From Bog-756 sp963713625 (GTDB taxonomy: Bacteria; Actinomycetota; Acidimicrobiia; Acidimicrobiales; RAAP-2): a DNA stretch of 64,000 nucleotides. The stretch's first letter is position 1. Every line of letters starts with the position of its first letter. The notes below the pieces were generated by a model. The model worked only from the letters and a program-made list of their open reading frames with translations, did not search any database and was not told the DNA's origin. The DNA is taken from NCBI GenBank assembly GCA_963713625.1, contig CAVQMN010000011.1:62001-126000 (forward strand), given 5' to 3'. The position numbers were made by a program, and so were the translations under genes. Below are positions 8,227 to 15,815 of the stretch, piece by piece.

Positions 8227-9690
8227 ATGGCCAAGCCGACGTTGACCACAGAATCGGGCGCACCGGTCGTCGACAACCAGCGCAGCCAGACCGCAGGGCC
8301 GGCCGGTCCAGTCCTCATCCAGGACCAGCACCTCTTGGAGAAGCTCGCCCGTTTCAACCGCGAACGCATCCCCGAGCGGGTAGTCCATGCCAACGGCTCC
8401 GCCGCCTACGGCACGTTCGAGGTCACGGCCGACGTCACCCAGTGGACCCGGGCCCGGTTCCTCGGAGAGGTCGGGCAGAAGACCGAGACCTTCCTCCGCT
8501 TCTCGACGGTGGCCGGCGGCCGGGGATCAGCTGACGCGGTCCGGGATCCGCGCGGGTTCGCCCTCAAGTTCTACACAGAGGACGGGAACTACGACCTGGT
8601 CGGAAACAACACCCCGATCTTCTTCATCCACGACCCGCTGAAGTTCCCCGACTTCATCCACTCCCAGAAGCCCGACCCCTTCACCAACCATCAGGAGCCG
8701 GACAACGTCTGGGACTTCTTCTCCCACTCGCCCGAGGCCACCCACATGTTCACCTGGCTGTTCGGCGACCGCGGTATCCCCGCCTCCTACCGTCACATGG
8801 ACGGGTTCAGCTCGCACACCTACCAGTGGGTCAACGCCGAAGGCCGGGCCGTGTGGGTGAAGTACCACTTCAAGACCGACCAGGGCATCCGGTGCCTCGA
8901 CTCCTCCGAGGCGGCCGAGCTGGCCGGCCTCAATCCCGACAGCCACCAGCTCGATCTGATCGAAGCCATCGAGCGGGGTGAGTTCCCGTCGTGGACGGTG
9001 AAGGTGCAGATCATGTCCCCGGACGAAGCCGCGTCCTACCGCGTCAACCCGTTCGACCTGACCAAGGTGTGGTCGCAGAAGGACTACCCCTTGATCGAAA
9101 TCGGCCGCCTGACCCTCGATCGCAACGCCGACAACTACTTCGGCGACGTCGAGCAGGCGGGATTCGATCCCGGCAACTTCGTCCCCGGTATCGGACCGTC
9201 ACCCGACAAGATGCTGCAGGGCCGCCTGTTCGCCTACGGCGACGCCCATCGCTACCGCCTCGGGATCAACCACACCCAGCTGCCCGTCAACGCGCCGCAT
9301 GCCACCCAAGCCCGGAATTACGGGCGTGACGGTCTCATGGCCGGGCACGGGAACGGCGGCCGGGCCAAGAACTACGAGCCCAACAGCTTCGACGGACCGG
9401 TGGAGACGGGCGAGCCCTATGCCGCCCCGCTGGAGGTGCACGGATCGACCGGCACCTACGAGTGGGACCGCCGGGACACCGACGACTTCACCCAGGCCGG
9501 CGATCTCTACCGCTTGCAGCCGGCCGATGCCCAGGCCCGCCTGGTCGACAACATCGGCGGAGGGCTGGCCTCGGTCTCGTCGGGCCCGATCGGTGACGGC
9601 ATCATCGAGCGCAGCATCGGCCACTTCCGGGCGGCCGACCCCGAGTTCGGTGAACGCATCGCCCAGGCGGTCAAGGAGCGGCGCGGCTGA
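8227..9690 (+). CDS. katA: Monofunctional haem catalase
   Basis: This 487-residue cytoplasmic catalase converts hydrogen peroxide to water and oxygen. The distal histidine lies in ERVVHANGSAAYGTFEVT, the distal asparagine in LVGNNTPIFF, and the proximal haem tyrosine in the late RLFAYGDAHRYRLG motif. The length fits the small-subunit catalases. GGAGGT six bases before ATG 8227 is a strong ribosome-binding site. The gene is preceded by a promoter with an inverted repeat and followed after 37 bp by a Fur-family regulator gene, an arrangement known from katG-furA and PerR-controlled catalases. Confidence 0.97.
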   Translation: MAKPTLTTESGAPVVDNQRSQTAGPAGPVLIQDQHLLEKLARFNRERIPERVVHANGSAAYGTFEVTADVTQWTRARFLGEVGQKTETFLRFSTVAGGRGSADAVRDPRGFALKFYTEDGNYDLVGNNTPIFFIHDPLKFPDFIHSQKPDPFTNHQEPDNVWDFFSHSPEATHMFTWLFGDRGIPASYRHMDGFSSHTYQWVNAEGRAVWVKYHFKTDQGIRCLDSSEAAELAGLNPDSHQLDLIEAIERGEFPSWTVKVQIMSPDEAASYRVNPFDLTKVWSQKDYPLIEIGRLTLDRNADNYFGDVEQAGFDPGNFVPGIGPSPDKMLQGRLFAYGDAHRYRLGINHTQLPVNAPHATQARNYGRDGLMAGHGNGGRAKNYEPNSFDGPVETGEPYAAPLEVHGSTGTYEWDRRDTDDFTQAGDLYRLQPADAQARLVDNIGGGLASVSSGPIGDGIIERSIGHFRAADPEFGERIAQAVKERRG

Positions 9691-9727
9691 CGTGGCCGCG
9701 TCACGCTGAGTCCGAGGGGATGAGGAG

Positions 9728-10198
9728 ATGACCTACCCGGCGGCCGACACCGGCGTATCGCCCGTCCTTTCCGCCTCCCTGCCGGACCGCCTGCAGGCCA
9801 GGGGGTGGCGGATCACCCCGCAGCGACGCGCCGTCATCGGCGCGCTGGTGGGGCAACATGTGCATCTCAGCGCCGACGAGGTCCACGCGGCCGCCCGACG
9901 GGCGGTACCTGAAGTCAGCCTGGCCACCGTCTACAACACGCTCAACGAACTGGTGGCCATGGGCGAGATCAGCGAGCTGCGTCTGGCCGACGGGACCGCT
10001 CGCTACGACCCCAAGGTGGGCCCGGATCACCATCACCTGGTTTGTGACGGGTGCGGGCTGACGTTCGATGTCGAGCCGCTGGGCGTCGAGTCGCTGTCCC
10101 TGCCGCGGGCCCAGCGCTATGGCATGACCATCGATTCGCTCGAGGTGGTCTTCCGTGGCCGTTGCAGCAGCTGCGCCGAGCACAGCGGAGACGGCTGA
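9728..10198 (+). CDS. Fur family regulator (PerR/FurA-like)
   Basis: This 156-residue Fur-fold repressor has a winged helix with RITPQRRAVIGALV (residues 28-41) and EVSLATVYNTLNELVAMGEI as recognition helix. The metal site HHHLVCDGCG follows, and a C-terminal CSSC completes the two CxxC pairs of a structural zinc site. Its place directly behind a catalase points to peroxide-sensing (PerR-like) rather than iron-uptake control, but residues alone do not settle this. It is probably co-transcribed with the catalase and may bind the dyad in that promoter. It converges on the FtsH-like gene after 24 bp. Confidence 0.9.
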   Translation: MTYPAADTGVSPVLSASLPDRLQARGWRITPQRRAVIGALVGQHVHLSADEVHAAARRAVPEVSLATVYNTLNELVAMGEISELRLADGTARYDPKVGPDHHHLVCDGCGLTFDVEPLGVESLSLPRAQRYGMTIDSLEVVFRGRCSSCAEHSGDG

Positions 10199-10222
10199 AG
10201 AGGCGCCGGTCCGGATCGCCGC

Positions 10223-12226
10223 TCAGGCCCGGGAGGTGACGCCCGTGCCACCCACCGCGGTGGGTCGGGTGCCCGAGCCGGGCATGGGCACGGGCTGTGA
10301 GCTCCTGATCACCTCGAGGATGTCGTTGCCGATGAGTTCGCGGCGCTCGAGCAGTGCGTCCCGGAGGGCCTCGACCACGTTGCGGTGCTCCTCGAGCATC
10401 CGGGTCACCGATTCCTTGGCCGCGCCGAGGAGGGCCTCGACCTCGGCCCGGCCGTCGTCGGTGCCGAGGACCTTGGAGACGATGCCCCCGGCCGGGTACT
10501 CCATGGCAGCCGACGAGATCAACGTGGTGCCCATCCCCATCAGCCCGATCATCTGACAGGCGTTGAGGGTGGCGGCCTGGAGGTCGCTGGCCACTCCCGT
10601 CGAGGCTTCACCGAAGAAGAGCTCCTCGGCCACCATCCCCCCGAAAGCGATGTCGATGAGGGCGCGCACCTCGGACTTCGTCTTGGTGAACCGCTCCTCT
10701 TCTTCGGAGTGACTGAGCAGGCCGAGCGCGTCCTTGCGCTTGATGATGGTCAGTACCTCGAGCTTGCGCCCCTTGCCCACCAGCCAGGCCACGGTGGCGT
10801 GACCGGCCTCGTGGGTGGCGATCGTCCGCTGTTCGGCCTCGGTGTACTCGACGGGCTGGGCCAGACCGATCTCCTCGGTCATCTTGGCCTGTTGCAGGTC
10901 GTTCCACGAGAGCTTGTTGGCCCCCCGGCGGAGCGCCCACACCAGGGACTCGTCCATCAGGTGCTCGATCATGACCGGCGAGTAGCCGGCGGTCAGCGCG
11001 GCGAGGGTCTCCCGGCGAGCGGGTTCGTCGAGTTCGGCCTCGTGGGCCTTCTTGCCCAGGTAGTAGTCGATGATGTCCCGCCGGCCCGACCGGCCCGGGA
11101 GCCCGAAGTAGATGTTGCGGTCGAATCGGCCCGGACGCAACAGCGCCGGGTCGAGGTCGGCAGCCCGGTTGGTGGCCCCGATGACGAGGATATTGGCCGG
11201 AACGTGCTCGGGCTTGTGGAGGCGCCTGTGCACGGGAAGCCAGGTGTTGATGGCATCGACGAACAGGCCCTTCAGCCGCAGTGAGGCCGGCGTCTGCTCG
11301 AACGACTGGAGCTGGATCAACAGCTCGTTGACCACCCCGGGAATGCCCTCGCCATGTTGTCTGCCGACCCCGCGGGCCCCACCGATGGCGTCGAGCTCTT
11401 CGATGAAGCCGATGGCGCCGCCCTCGCGCCGGGCGTAACGGCGCAGTGCCTTGAAGTAGGACCGGATCTTCCTGTTCGTTTGGCCGTAGAACATCGACTG
11501 GAAGGCGGAAGACGACACGAAGAGGAACGGCACTCCTGCTTCGGCGGCCATGGCCTTGGCCATGTAGGTCTTGCCGGTACCGGGAGGACCTTCGAACAGG
11601 ATGGCCTTGCGGGGCGAACCGCCCATCTGCTCCGCGAAGGTGCGATGGGCCAAGAACAGGTTGAGCGTCTTGGTGACTTCTTCGACCAGACCTTCCGAGC
11701 CACGTACGTCGTCGAAGGTCATCTTCAGCTCGTCGGGCCGGTAGAGGATGTGGGGCGAGCGGCCCGCACCCAGGAGCGGCACCACCATCACCAGCAACAG
11801 GACGGTGATCAGGACCATGGCCGGCAACATGGGTTGGAAGGATGGCGGGATGTGGGGGATCGGAATCGACGCCGCCGGGTCGAATACATCCTTCAGGATC
11901 AGCAGGACGGCGATCGGGGCCAGAAGCATGGACAACCGTTGGAGCCGCGTGGAACGGGCGCGCCGTTGGTGGGCGCCGACATCGGTGGTGGCCATCCGGG
12001 CCACGGTGTTGTTGCCGAGGGCCGAGAGGGAGCCCGTCGAGTTCCCGCTGTCGTCACCGGCCGCAGCGCCACCGGCCAGGTCGTCACCGGCCAGGTCGTC
12101 ACCGGTTGCGTTGCGCTCGTTGGGCTCGCGGCGGCCACGCCCGGCATCCGACGCACTCGGTCGAACATCCGACTCGGATCGGGTCGGGCTCCCAACCTCT
12201 GAATCCGAAACTTCCTTTTTCACCAT
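10223..12226 (-). CDS. FtsH-like membrane AAA protease paralogue
   Basis: The protein is 667 residues. An acidic, disordered N-terminus of about 95 residues includes GDDLAGDDLAG, encoded by two perfect 15-bp tandem repeats at 12074-12103. Two membrane helices follow (LSMLLAPIAVLLILKDVF and LPAMVLITVLLLVMVVPLL), then the AAA domain with Walker A GPPGTGKT, the second region of homology ATNRAADLDPALLRPGRFDR, and the peptidase motif HEAGH with a later Asp ligand in GVASDLQAAT. The Walker B reads FIEELDA instead of the usual FIDEIDA. It is probably a membrane quality-control protease but not the housekeeping FtsH. GGAGG precedes ATG 12226 by seven bases. Confidence 0.88.
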   Translation of the reverse strand: MVKKEVSDSEVGSPTRSESDVRPSASDAGRGRREPNERNATGDDLAGDDLAGGAAAGDDSGNSTGSLSALGNNTVARMATTDVGAHQRRARSTRLQRLSMLLAPIAVLLILKDVFDPAASIPIPHIPPSFQPMLPAMVLITVLLLVMVVPLLGAGRSPHILYRPDELKMTFDDVRGSEGLVEEVTKTLNLFLAHRTFAEQMGGSPRKAILFEGPPGTGKTYMAKAMAAEAGVPFLFVSSSAFQSMFYGQTNRKIRSYFKALRRYARREGGAIGFIEELDAIGGARGVGRQHGEGIPGVVNELLIQLQSFEQTPASLRLKGLFVDAINTWLPVHRRLHKPEHVPANILVIGATNRAADLDPALLRPGRFDRNIYFGLPGRSGRRDIIDYYLGKKAHEAELDEPARRETLAALTAGYSPVMIEHLMDESLVWALRRGANKLSWNDLQQAKMTEEIGLAQPVEYTEAEQRTIATHEAGHATVAWLVGKGRKLEVLTIIKRKDALGLLSHSEEEERFTKTKSEVRALIDIAFGGMVAEELFFGEASTGVASDLQAATLNACQMIGLMGMGTTLISSAAMEYPAGGIVSKVLGTDDGRAEVEALLGAAKESVTRMLEEHRNVVEALRDALLERRELIGNDILEVIRSSQPVPMPGSGTRPTAVGGTGVTSRA

Positions 12227-12484
12227 GGCCTGCCTCCAGTTGGCGAATCCCGGACCGCCTCACGACGGCGCGGGATCGTTGTCCCGGACGAATCCATCTG
12301 GATTTCGACCGAGTGCCCCTCTGTCGACTTTGACCACCGCCCGCCCGGCCTGCAACGGACATCAGGAGGTGGTCATTGGTGACGATAGACCACTTGATCC
12401 GGTCCCGCTCACATCGCCGCGCAGCGTGTGCACCTGCTGTCGCGGAGTGATGAACCTTTCGGAATCCGGGCAGACGCAGCGCGT

Positions 12485-13387
12485 CTACCGGTTGGAGAAC
12501 TGGTTCGGGTAGGTGCTCGAGTAGGCGGGTACCGGCACGGGAAACTCCCTGACTTCGAAGTCGGAGATGATGGTCGGGCACAGCGAGGTGGTGGCCAGCG
12601 AGCACGACTCGACGGCGACGTCCACGCTGGAACCGTCGGCCACTGCCGGCTTCGACTGGGGAAAGATCACCGCGCCGGTGACTTCGTGGTCGCCGCCTGA
12701 ACCCTCGAGTGTCCCGGCCACCCCCCCGGGGTCGGTGACGACCACGACGTCCGGGGTGGGCATCGAGGTCTGTTCACCCACCGGTTTGATGCCCGAACAG
12801 TGGGCCTCGGACTTCTGCCACGAAGGAATGATGAAGTACGGGCAGACCAGCGAGATGCCCTCGACCGTGCCGGTGTTGTCGAAGATGGCGAAGACGCCGT
12901 CGGAGCCCGCCGCCGGGATGACGGCCACCGGGGGAGTGGCCGTGCCCGGAGGGGAGACCACCAGTCCGCTGGCGCCCTGGTTGGAAGCCGCTTGCGAGCA
13001 GGACCATCCGCTCGGGCCGAGCACGGTGTGCACGCCGTCCGAGTAGAACTCCACCTTGCCCACCAGTGCGGTTGGAATCGGCGCCAACAGGATGGTGGGG
13101 CTCCATCCTCCGGGGGCGAGCGGGGCGCCCGAGCTGGTGGTGCAGGCGACGACGGGGAAGGCCACGGCCACCTCACCGGTGAGCGGGCTGGTTGTCGTCG
13201 ACGAGGTCGATTTGCCGGTGGACAGGGGAGCCGGTGGTGTGGTCGACGCCGGGCCGATGATCGAGCTCCCGCACCCCGAGGCCAGTGCGCCGACCGAAAT
13301 CAGCGCAGCTCCCAGGGCAAGCCTGGTCACGCTCCCGACCCGGCGGTTCCGGTAGGCACGCCCGCGCTCCTCGGGAATCTCTGTCAT
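12485..13387 (-). CDS. Probable lipoprotein of unknown function
   Basis: The 300-residue protein has a basic N-terminus, a hydrophobic stretch (VTRLALGAALISVGALASGC) and a lipobox-like ASGC at about residues 36-39. It is therefore probably processed by signal peptidase II and anchored outside the membrane. A Ser/Thr-rich linker follows (TTPPAPLSTGKSTSSTTTS). The mature domain, about 220 residues, holds several cysteines (VVACTTSSG, GWSCSQAAS, LVCPYF, AHCSGIK, ESCSLATTSLCP) that could form disulfides. I do not recognise the family. ATG 13387 is preferred to the overlapping GTG 13390. It lies 52 bp downstream of the sigma factor on the same strand. Confidence 0.75.
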   Translation of the reverse strand: MTEIPEERGRAYRNRRVGSVTRLALGAALISVGALASGCGSSIIGPASTTPPAPLSTGKSTSSTTTSPLTGEVAVAFPVVACTTSSGAPLAPGGWSPTILLAPIPTALVGKVEFYSDGVHTVLGPSGWSCSQAASNQGASGLVVSPPGTATPPVAVIPAAGSDGVFAIFDNTGTVEGISLVCPYFIIPSWQKSEAHCSGIKPVGEQTSMPTPDVVVVTDPGGVAGTLEGSGGDHEVTGAVIFPQSKPAVADGSSVDVAVESCSLATTSLCPTIISDFEVREFPVPVPAYSSTYPNQFSNR

Positions 13388-13439
13388 CACCGGTCACAGA
13401 CGTTAAGCCACCGCCGGGCCGAAACGGTGCTTGGTCCCG

Positions 13440-14351
13440 TTACTGCAGCGTGACGGGGTGTCCCACGTGGGAGAGCTTGGACGGATTACGCACCATACGG
13501 ATCGCCGTCACTCCCTCCTCGCCGACCTCGTAGGCGATGACCAGGTCGACTTCACCACCGATGGAGAGCACGATGCCGGCATCGCCGTTGACGGCAACCG
13601 GGCGTACACCGATGTCGCCCGAGTAGCGCTGGGCCAGGTTGACCAGGAGCCGCGCCACTCTCGTGGCTCCGACCACCGGTCGCCTGGCCGCCCGCTTCGC
13701 CGCTCCGCCGTCGGCCACGCACACCACGTCGGGAGCCAGGTGGGTGAGGACGAGGTCGATGTCGCCGATGGCGATCGCCGCGGTCAGGGCGTCGACCACC
13801 GCTCGATCGGAGGCCAGGTCCCGGGCGGCGGTCGGCTGTCGCACCCGATGTCGTGCCCGGCTGGCGATCTGCCGGCACGCCGCCTCCGACTTGCCGACCG
13901 TCTCGGCGATCTCGGCGAACGGCACGCTGAACACGTCGGCCAGCAGGAACACGGCCCGCTCCACCGGCTTGAGCCTGTCGAGTACGGCGAGGAATCCGAG
14001 CCGGAGGGAGTCGGCCAGCACGGCGGCGTCGTCCGGACCGGAGTCGGAGACGAGTGGTTCCGGCAACCAGGGCCCGACGTATGTCTCGCGACGGCGCCGA
14101 CCGGACCGGATGTGGTCGAGGGCGATACGGGTGGTCACCGTGGTCAGCCACGCCTCGGGTCGGTCGATCTCGCCGGGACGCACGGACCGCCAGCGGATCC
14201 AGGTCTCTTGGACCACGTCCTCGGCGTCGGAGACGGTGGCGAGCATCCGGTAGGCCAGCCCCACCAGGCGGGGCCGCTCCCGTTCGAACAGTTCGGTAGC
14301 TCGATCCGCCGGCCCGGTACTCACGCCACCATCTTGGCCATGTTCGCTCAC
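13440..14351 (-). CDS. sigJ: ECF41-type RNA polymerase sigma factor (SigJ-like) with SnoaL-like C-terminal domain
   Basis: The 303-residue protein has sigma region 2 (LVGLAYRMLATVSDAEDVVQ), then the ECF41 hallmark WLPEPL between regions 2 and 4. Region 4 contains FAEIAETVGKSEAACRQIAS. A C-terminal SnoaL-like domain has DGGAAKR and the terminal NPSKL, which corresponds to the NPDKL motif of this group. In ECF41 factors this domain tunes activity in place of an anti-sigma factor. The start overlaps the FAD oxidoreductase stop by 4 bp (ATGA), so it is the second gene of that operon. The first gene has an ECF41-type promoter, so the sigma factor probably activates itself. Confidence 0.92.
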   Translation of the reverse strand: MSEHGQDGGVSTGPADRATELFERERPRLVGLAYRMLATVSDAEDVVQETWIRWRSVRPGEIDRPEAWLTTVTTRIALDHIRSGRRRRETYVGPWLPEPLVSDSGPDDAAVLADSLRLGFLAVLDRLKPVERAVFLLADVFSVPFAEIAETVGKSEAACRQIASRARHRVRQPTAARDLASDRAVVDALTAAIAIGDIDLVLTHLAPDVVCVADGGAAKRAARRPVVGATRVARLLVNLAQRYSGDIGVRPVAVNGDAGIVLSIGGEVDLVIAYEVGEEGVTAIRMVRNPSKLSHVGHPVTLQ

Positions 14352-15601
14352 GCCACCATTCTGGTGAAGCCCGGCCGGTTGTTCACGGCCAGGAGGCCTG
14401 CGCTCCGGCCGCTGGCCAGCGATGCATCGCCCAGGAGTCCGACGGGCCCCACCCAGTCGCCGGCCATGGTGACCCCGGGTACGCCGGTGTCGCCCACGCC
14501 GGGACGGCCGGCCATGCCTCCTGTGGCGGCCCGGGGGAGGGCCCCGGTCACCCGAAGGTGGGCCAGGAACCTGCTCGTCACCACCTCGTCCGCTCGTACC
14601 CCGGCGTCGAGTACGAACTGTTCGAGTTGCGGGCGGTCCTCGTTCGCACTGCGGGCGCCGTACCGGATGGCCGCCACCACCGCTTGGCCCTCGGGGGCCT
14701 GGCGGGCCGGCGGCGACTGCACGGTGGCGTAGAGGGGTTCATCGAGCGAGAGCAGGTAGCCCGGGTCGGGCACCTGGCGGACCCCGAGATCCAGGCATGC
14801 CGCGGTCAACGGCGGCCCGAGATCTCCCCAGCCCGGATCGGTCGGGAGGAGCCGGCGGACCGAGTCCGGGCCTCCGGCCGCCACCACGACCTGGTCGGCG
14901 ACGAGTGCCGTGTCCCGGGTCCGGACCTCGACCCGGTCACCGACCGATTCGAGTCCGGTGACCTCCGTCCCCGACCGGATGTCGAGCGTTCCGGCCAGGG
15001 CGGTGATGAGCTGGTTCCAGCCCCCGTGCAGGTAGAGCACGCCCCCTGCCGCGGCGGCCTGCAGTTGGGAGACGGCGGCGTCGGCGCTGAACCCGTCCAC
15101 GTCGGCCGTGTAGGTGCTGAGGCGGATGAGGGTGCGGAGTACGGCCTCGGCATCCGGGCGGAGCCGGGCCGAGTTGATCCACTCCGCCACCGTCGTCCGA
15201 CCCAGCGACGCCGGCTTCATCCGGGGCAGCCGCACCAGGAGGCTGGCCAGCTGGGACTTGCTCCGGGCAGTGAGGGCACCGCTCCGCAGGAGTGAACCGG
15301 GCCCGGTGGGCAGGAGGTGCTGGACCCCGGCGGCCGTGGCCCGGTACCGACGAAGGGGCGGAGGTGCCCCGACCGGCGTGATCCCGAGCGAGTGGAGGAC
15401 CTTCGTCCCCGCTCCGGCCGTGTACAGCGCATGGGCGCCCATGTTGAAGGTGAAGCCATCACGCTCGGTCGTGCGGGCCCGGCCCCCCGGCTGGTGGGCC
15501 TCGAGCACGAGCACGCGGGCCCCGGCCTGCGCGGCCGTGGCGGCGGCTGACATTCCGGCCAGCCCGCCTCCGACCACGATCACATCGCTGTCTGTTCTCA
15601 T
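14348..15601 (-). CDS. FAD-dependent oxidoreductase (CrtI/amine oxidase superfamily)
   Basis: This 417-residue flavoprotein begins with a Rossmann motif, VIVVGGGLAGMSAAATAAQA, then LEAHQPGGRARTTE. The C-terminal FAD segment is VTMAGDWVGPVGLLGDASLA. It is related to phytoene desaturase-like and squalene-associated desaturases; the substrate is unknown. ECF41 sigma genes usually sit beside an oxidoreductase, carboxymuconolactone decarboxylase or epimerase gene, and this pair fits that rule. ATG 15601 lies eight bases after a -10-like CGTC, so the mRNA is probably leaderless. A longer frame upstream runs through the promoter and is not used. Confidence 0.85.
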   Translation of the reverse strand: MRTDSDVIVVGGGLAGMSAAATAAQAGARVLVLEAHQPGGRARTTERDGFTFNMGAHALYTAGAGTKVLHSLGITPVGAPPPLRRYRATAAGVQHLLPTGPGSLLRSGALTARSKSQLASLLVRLPRMKPASLGRTTVAEWINSARLRPDAEAVLRTLIRLSTYTADVDGFSADAAVSQLQAAAAGGVLYLHGGWNQLITALAGTLDIRSGTEVTGLESVGDRVEVRTRDTALVADQVVVAAGGPDSVRRLLPTDPGWGDLGPPLTAACLDLGVRQVPDPGYLLSLDEPLYATVQSPPARQAPEGQAVVAAIRYGARSANEDRPQLEQFVLDAGVRADEVVTSRFLAHLRVTGALPRAATGGMAGRPGVGDTGVPGVTMAGDWVGPVGLLGDASLASGRSAGLLAVNNRPGFTRMVA

Positions 15602-15609
15602 ACCTTCTT

Positions 15610-15636
15610 GACGCCGGCCGGAGCCGTTGTGTGACA
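15610..15636 (-). promoter_or_regulatory. ECF41-type promoter
   Basis: Read on the minus strand, TGTCACA (15636-15630) is followed by exactly 16 bases and then CGTC (15613-15610). This is the form I recall for ECF41 target promoters (TGTCACA at -35, CGTC at -10). It lies just before the FAD oxidoreductase start and so drives the operon that encodes the ECF41 factor. Confidence 0.75.
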
Positions 15637-15727
15637 CCTTTGATCGGGGCCTGATCTCTGACCAGCGGAGGTCCGGGAGGCCCGCTTGGACCCGCCGGGG
15701 CCGCCTGGGCCCGACTGGCTGGACCGC

Positions 15728-15766
15728 TATAATCACGTTAACGTGCGCGTAAAGCAATGTTGACGT
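15728..15766 (+). promoter_or_regulatory. Promoter and operator region of the efflux pump operon
   Basis: A perfect -10 TATAAT (15728-15733) is followed directly by a 12-bp palindrome CACGTTAACGTG (15734-15745) that would cover the transcription start. A related half, GTTGACGT (15759-15766), repeats GTTAACGT (15737-15744) with a period of 22 bp, two helical turns. No good -35 is visible. A regulator binding here would block or recruit polymerase for the MFS-MerR operon. Confidence 0.5.
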
Positions 15767-15815
15767 ACCGGGAGTGGGTCGGAACCCTCCCCTGATGTGC
15801 GATCCAAGGTGAGTG

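Noticed and set aside
8144..8245. 33-codon frame in the catalase leader overlapping its start
   Set aside because: It has only a weak GAGG upstream, no similarity, and runs out of frame into the catalase. Chance is the simplest explanation.
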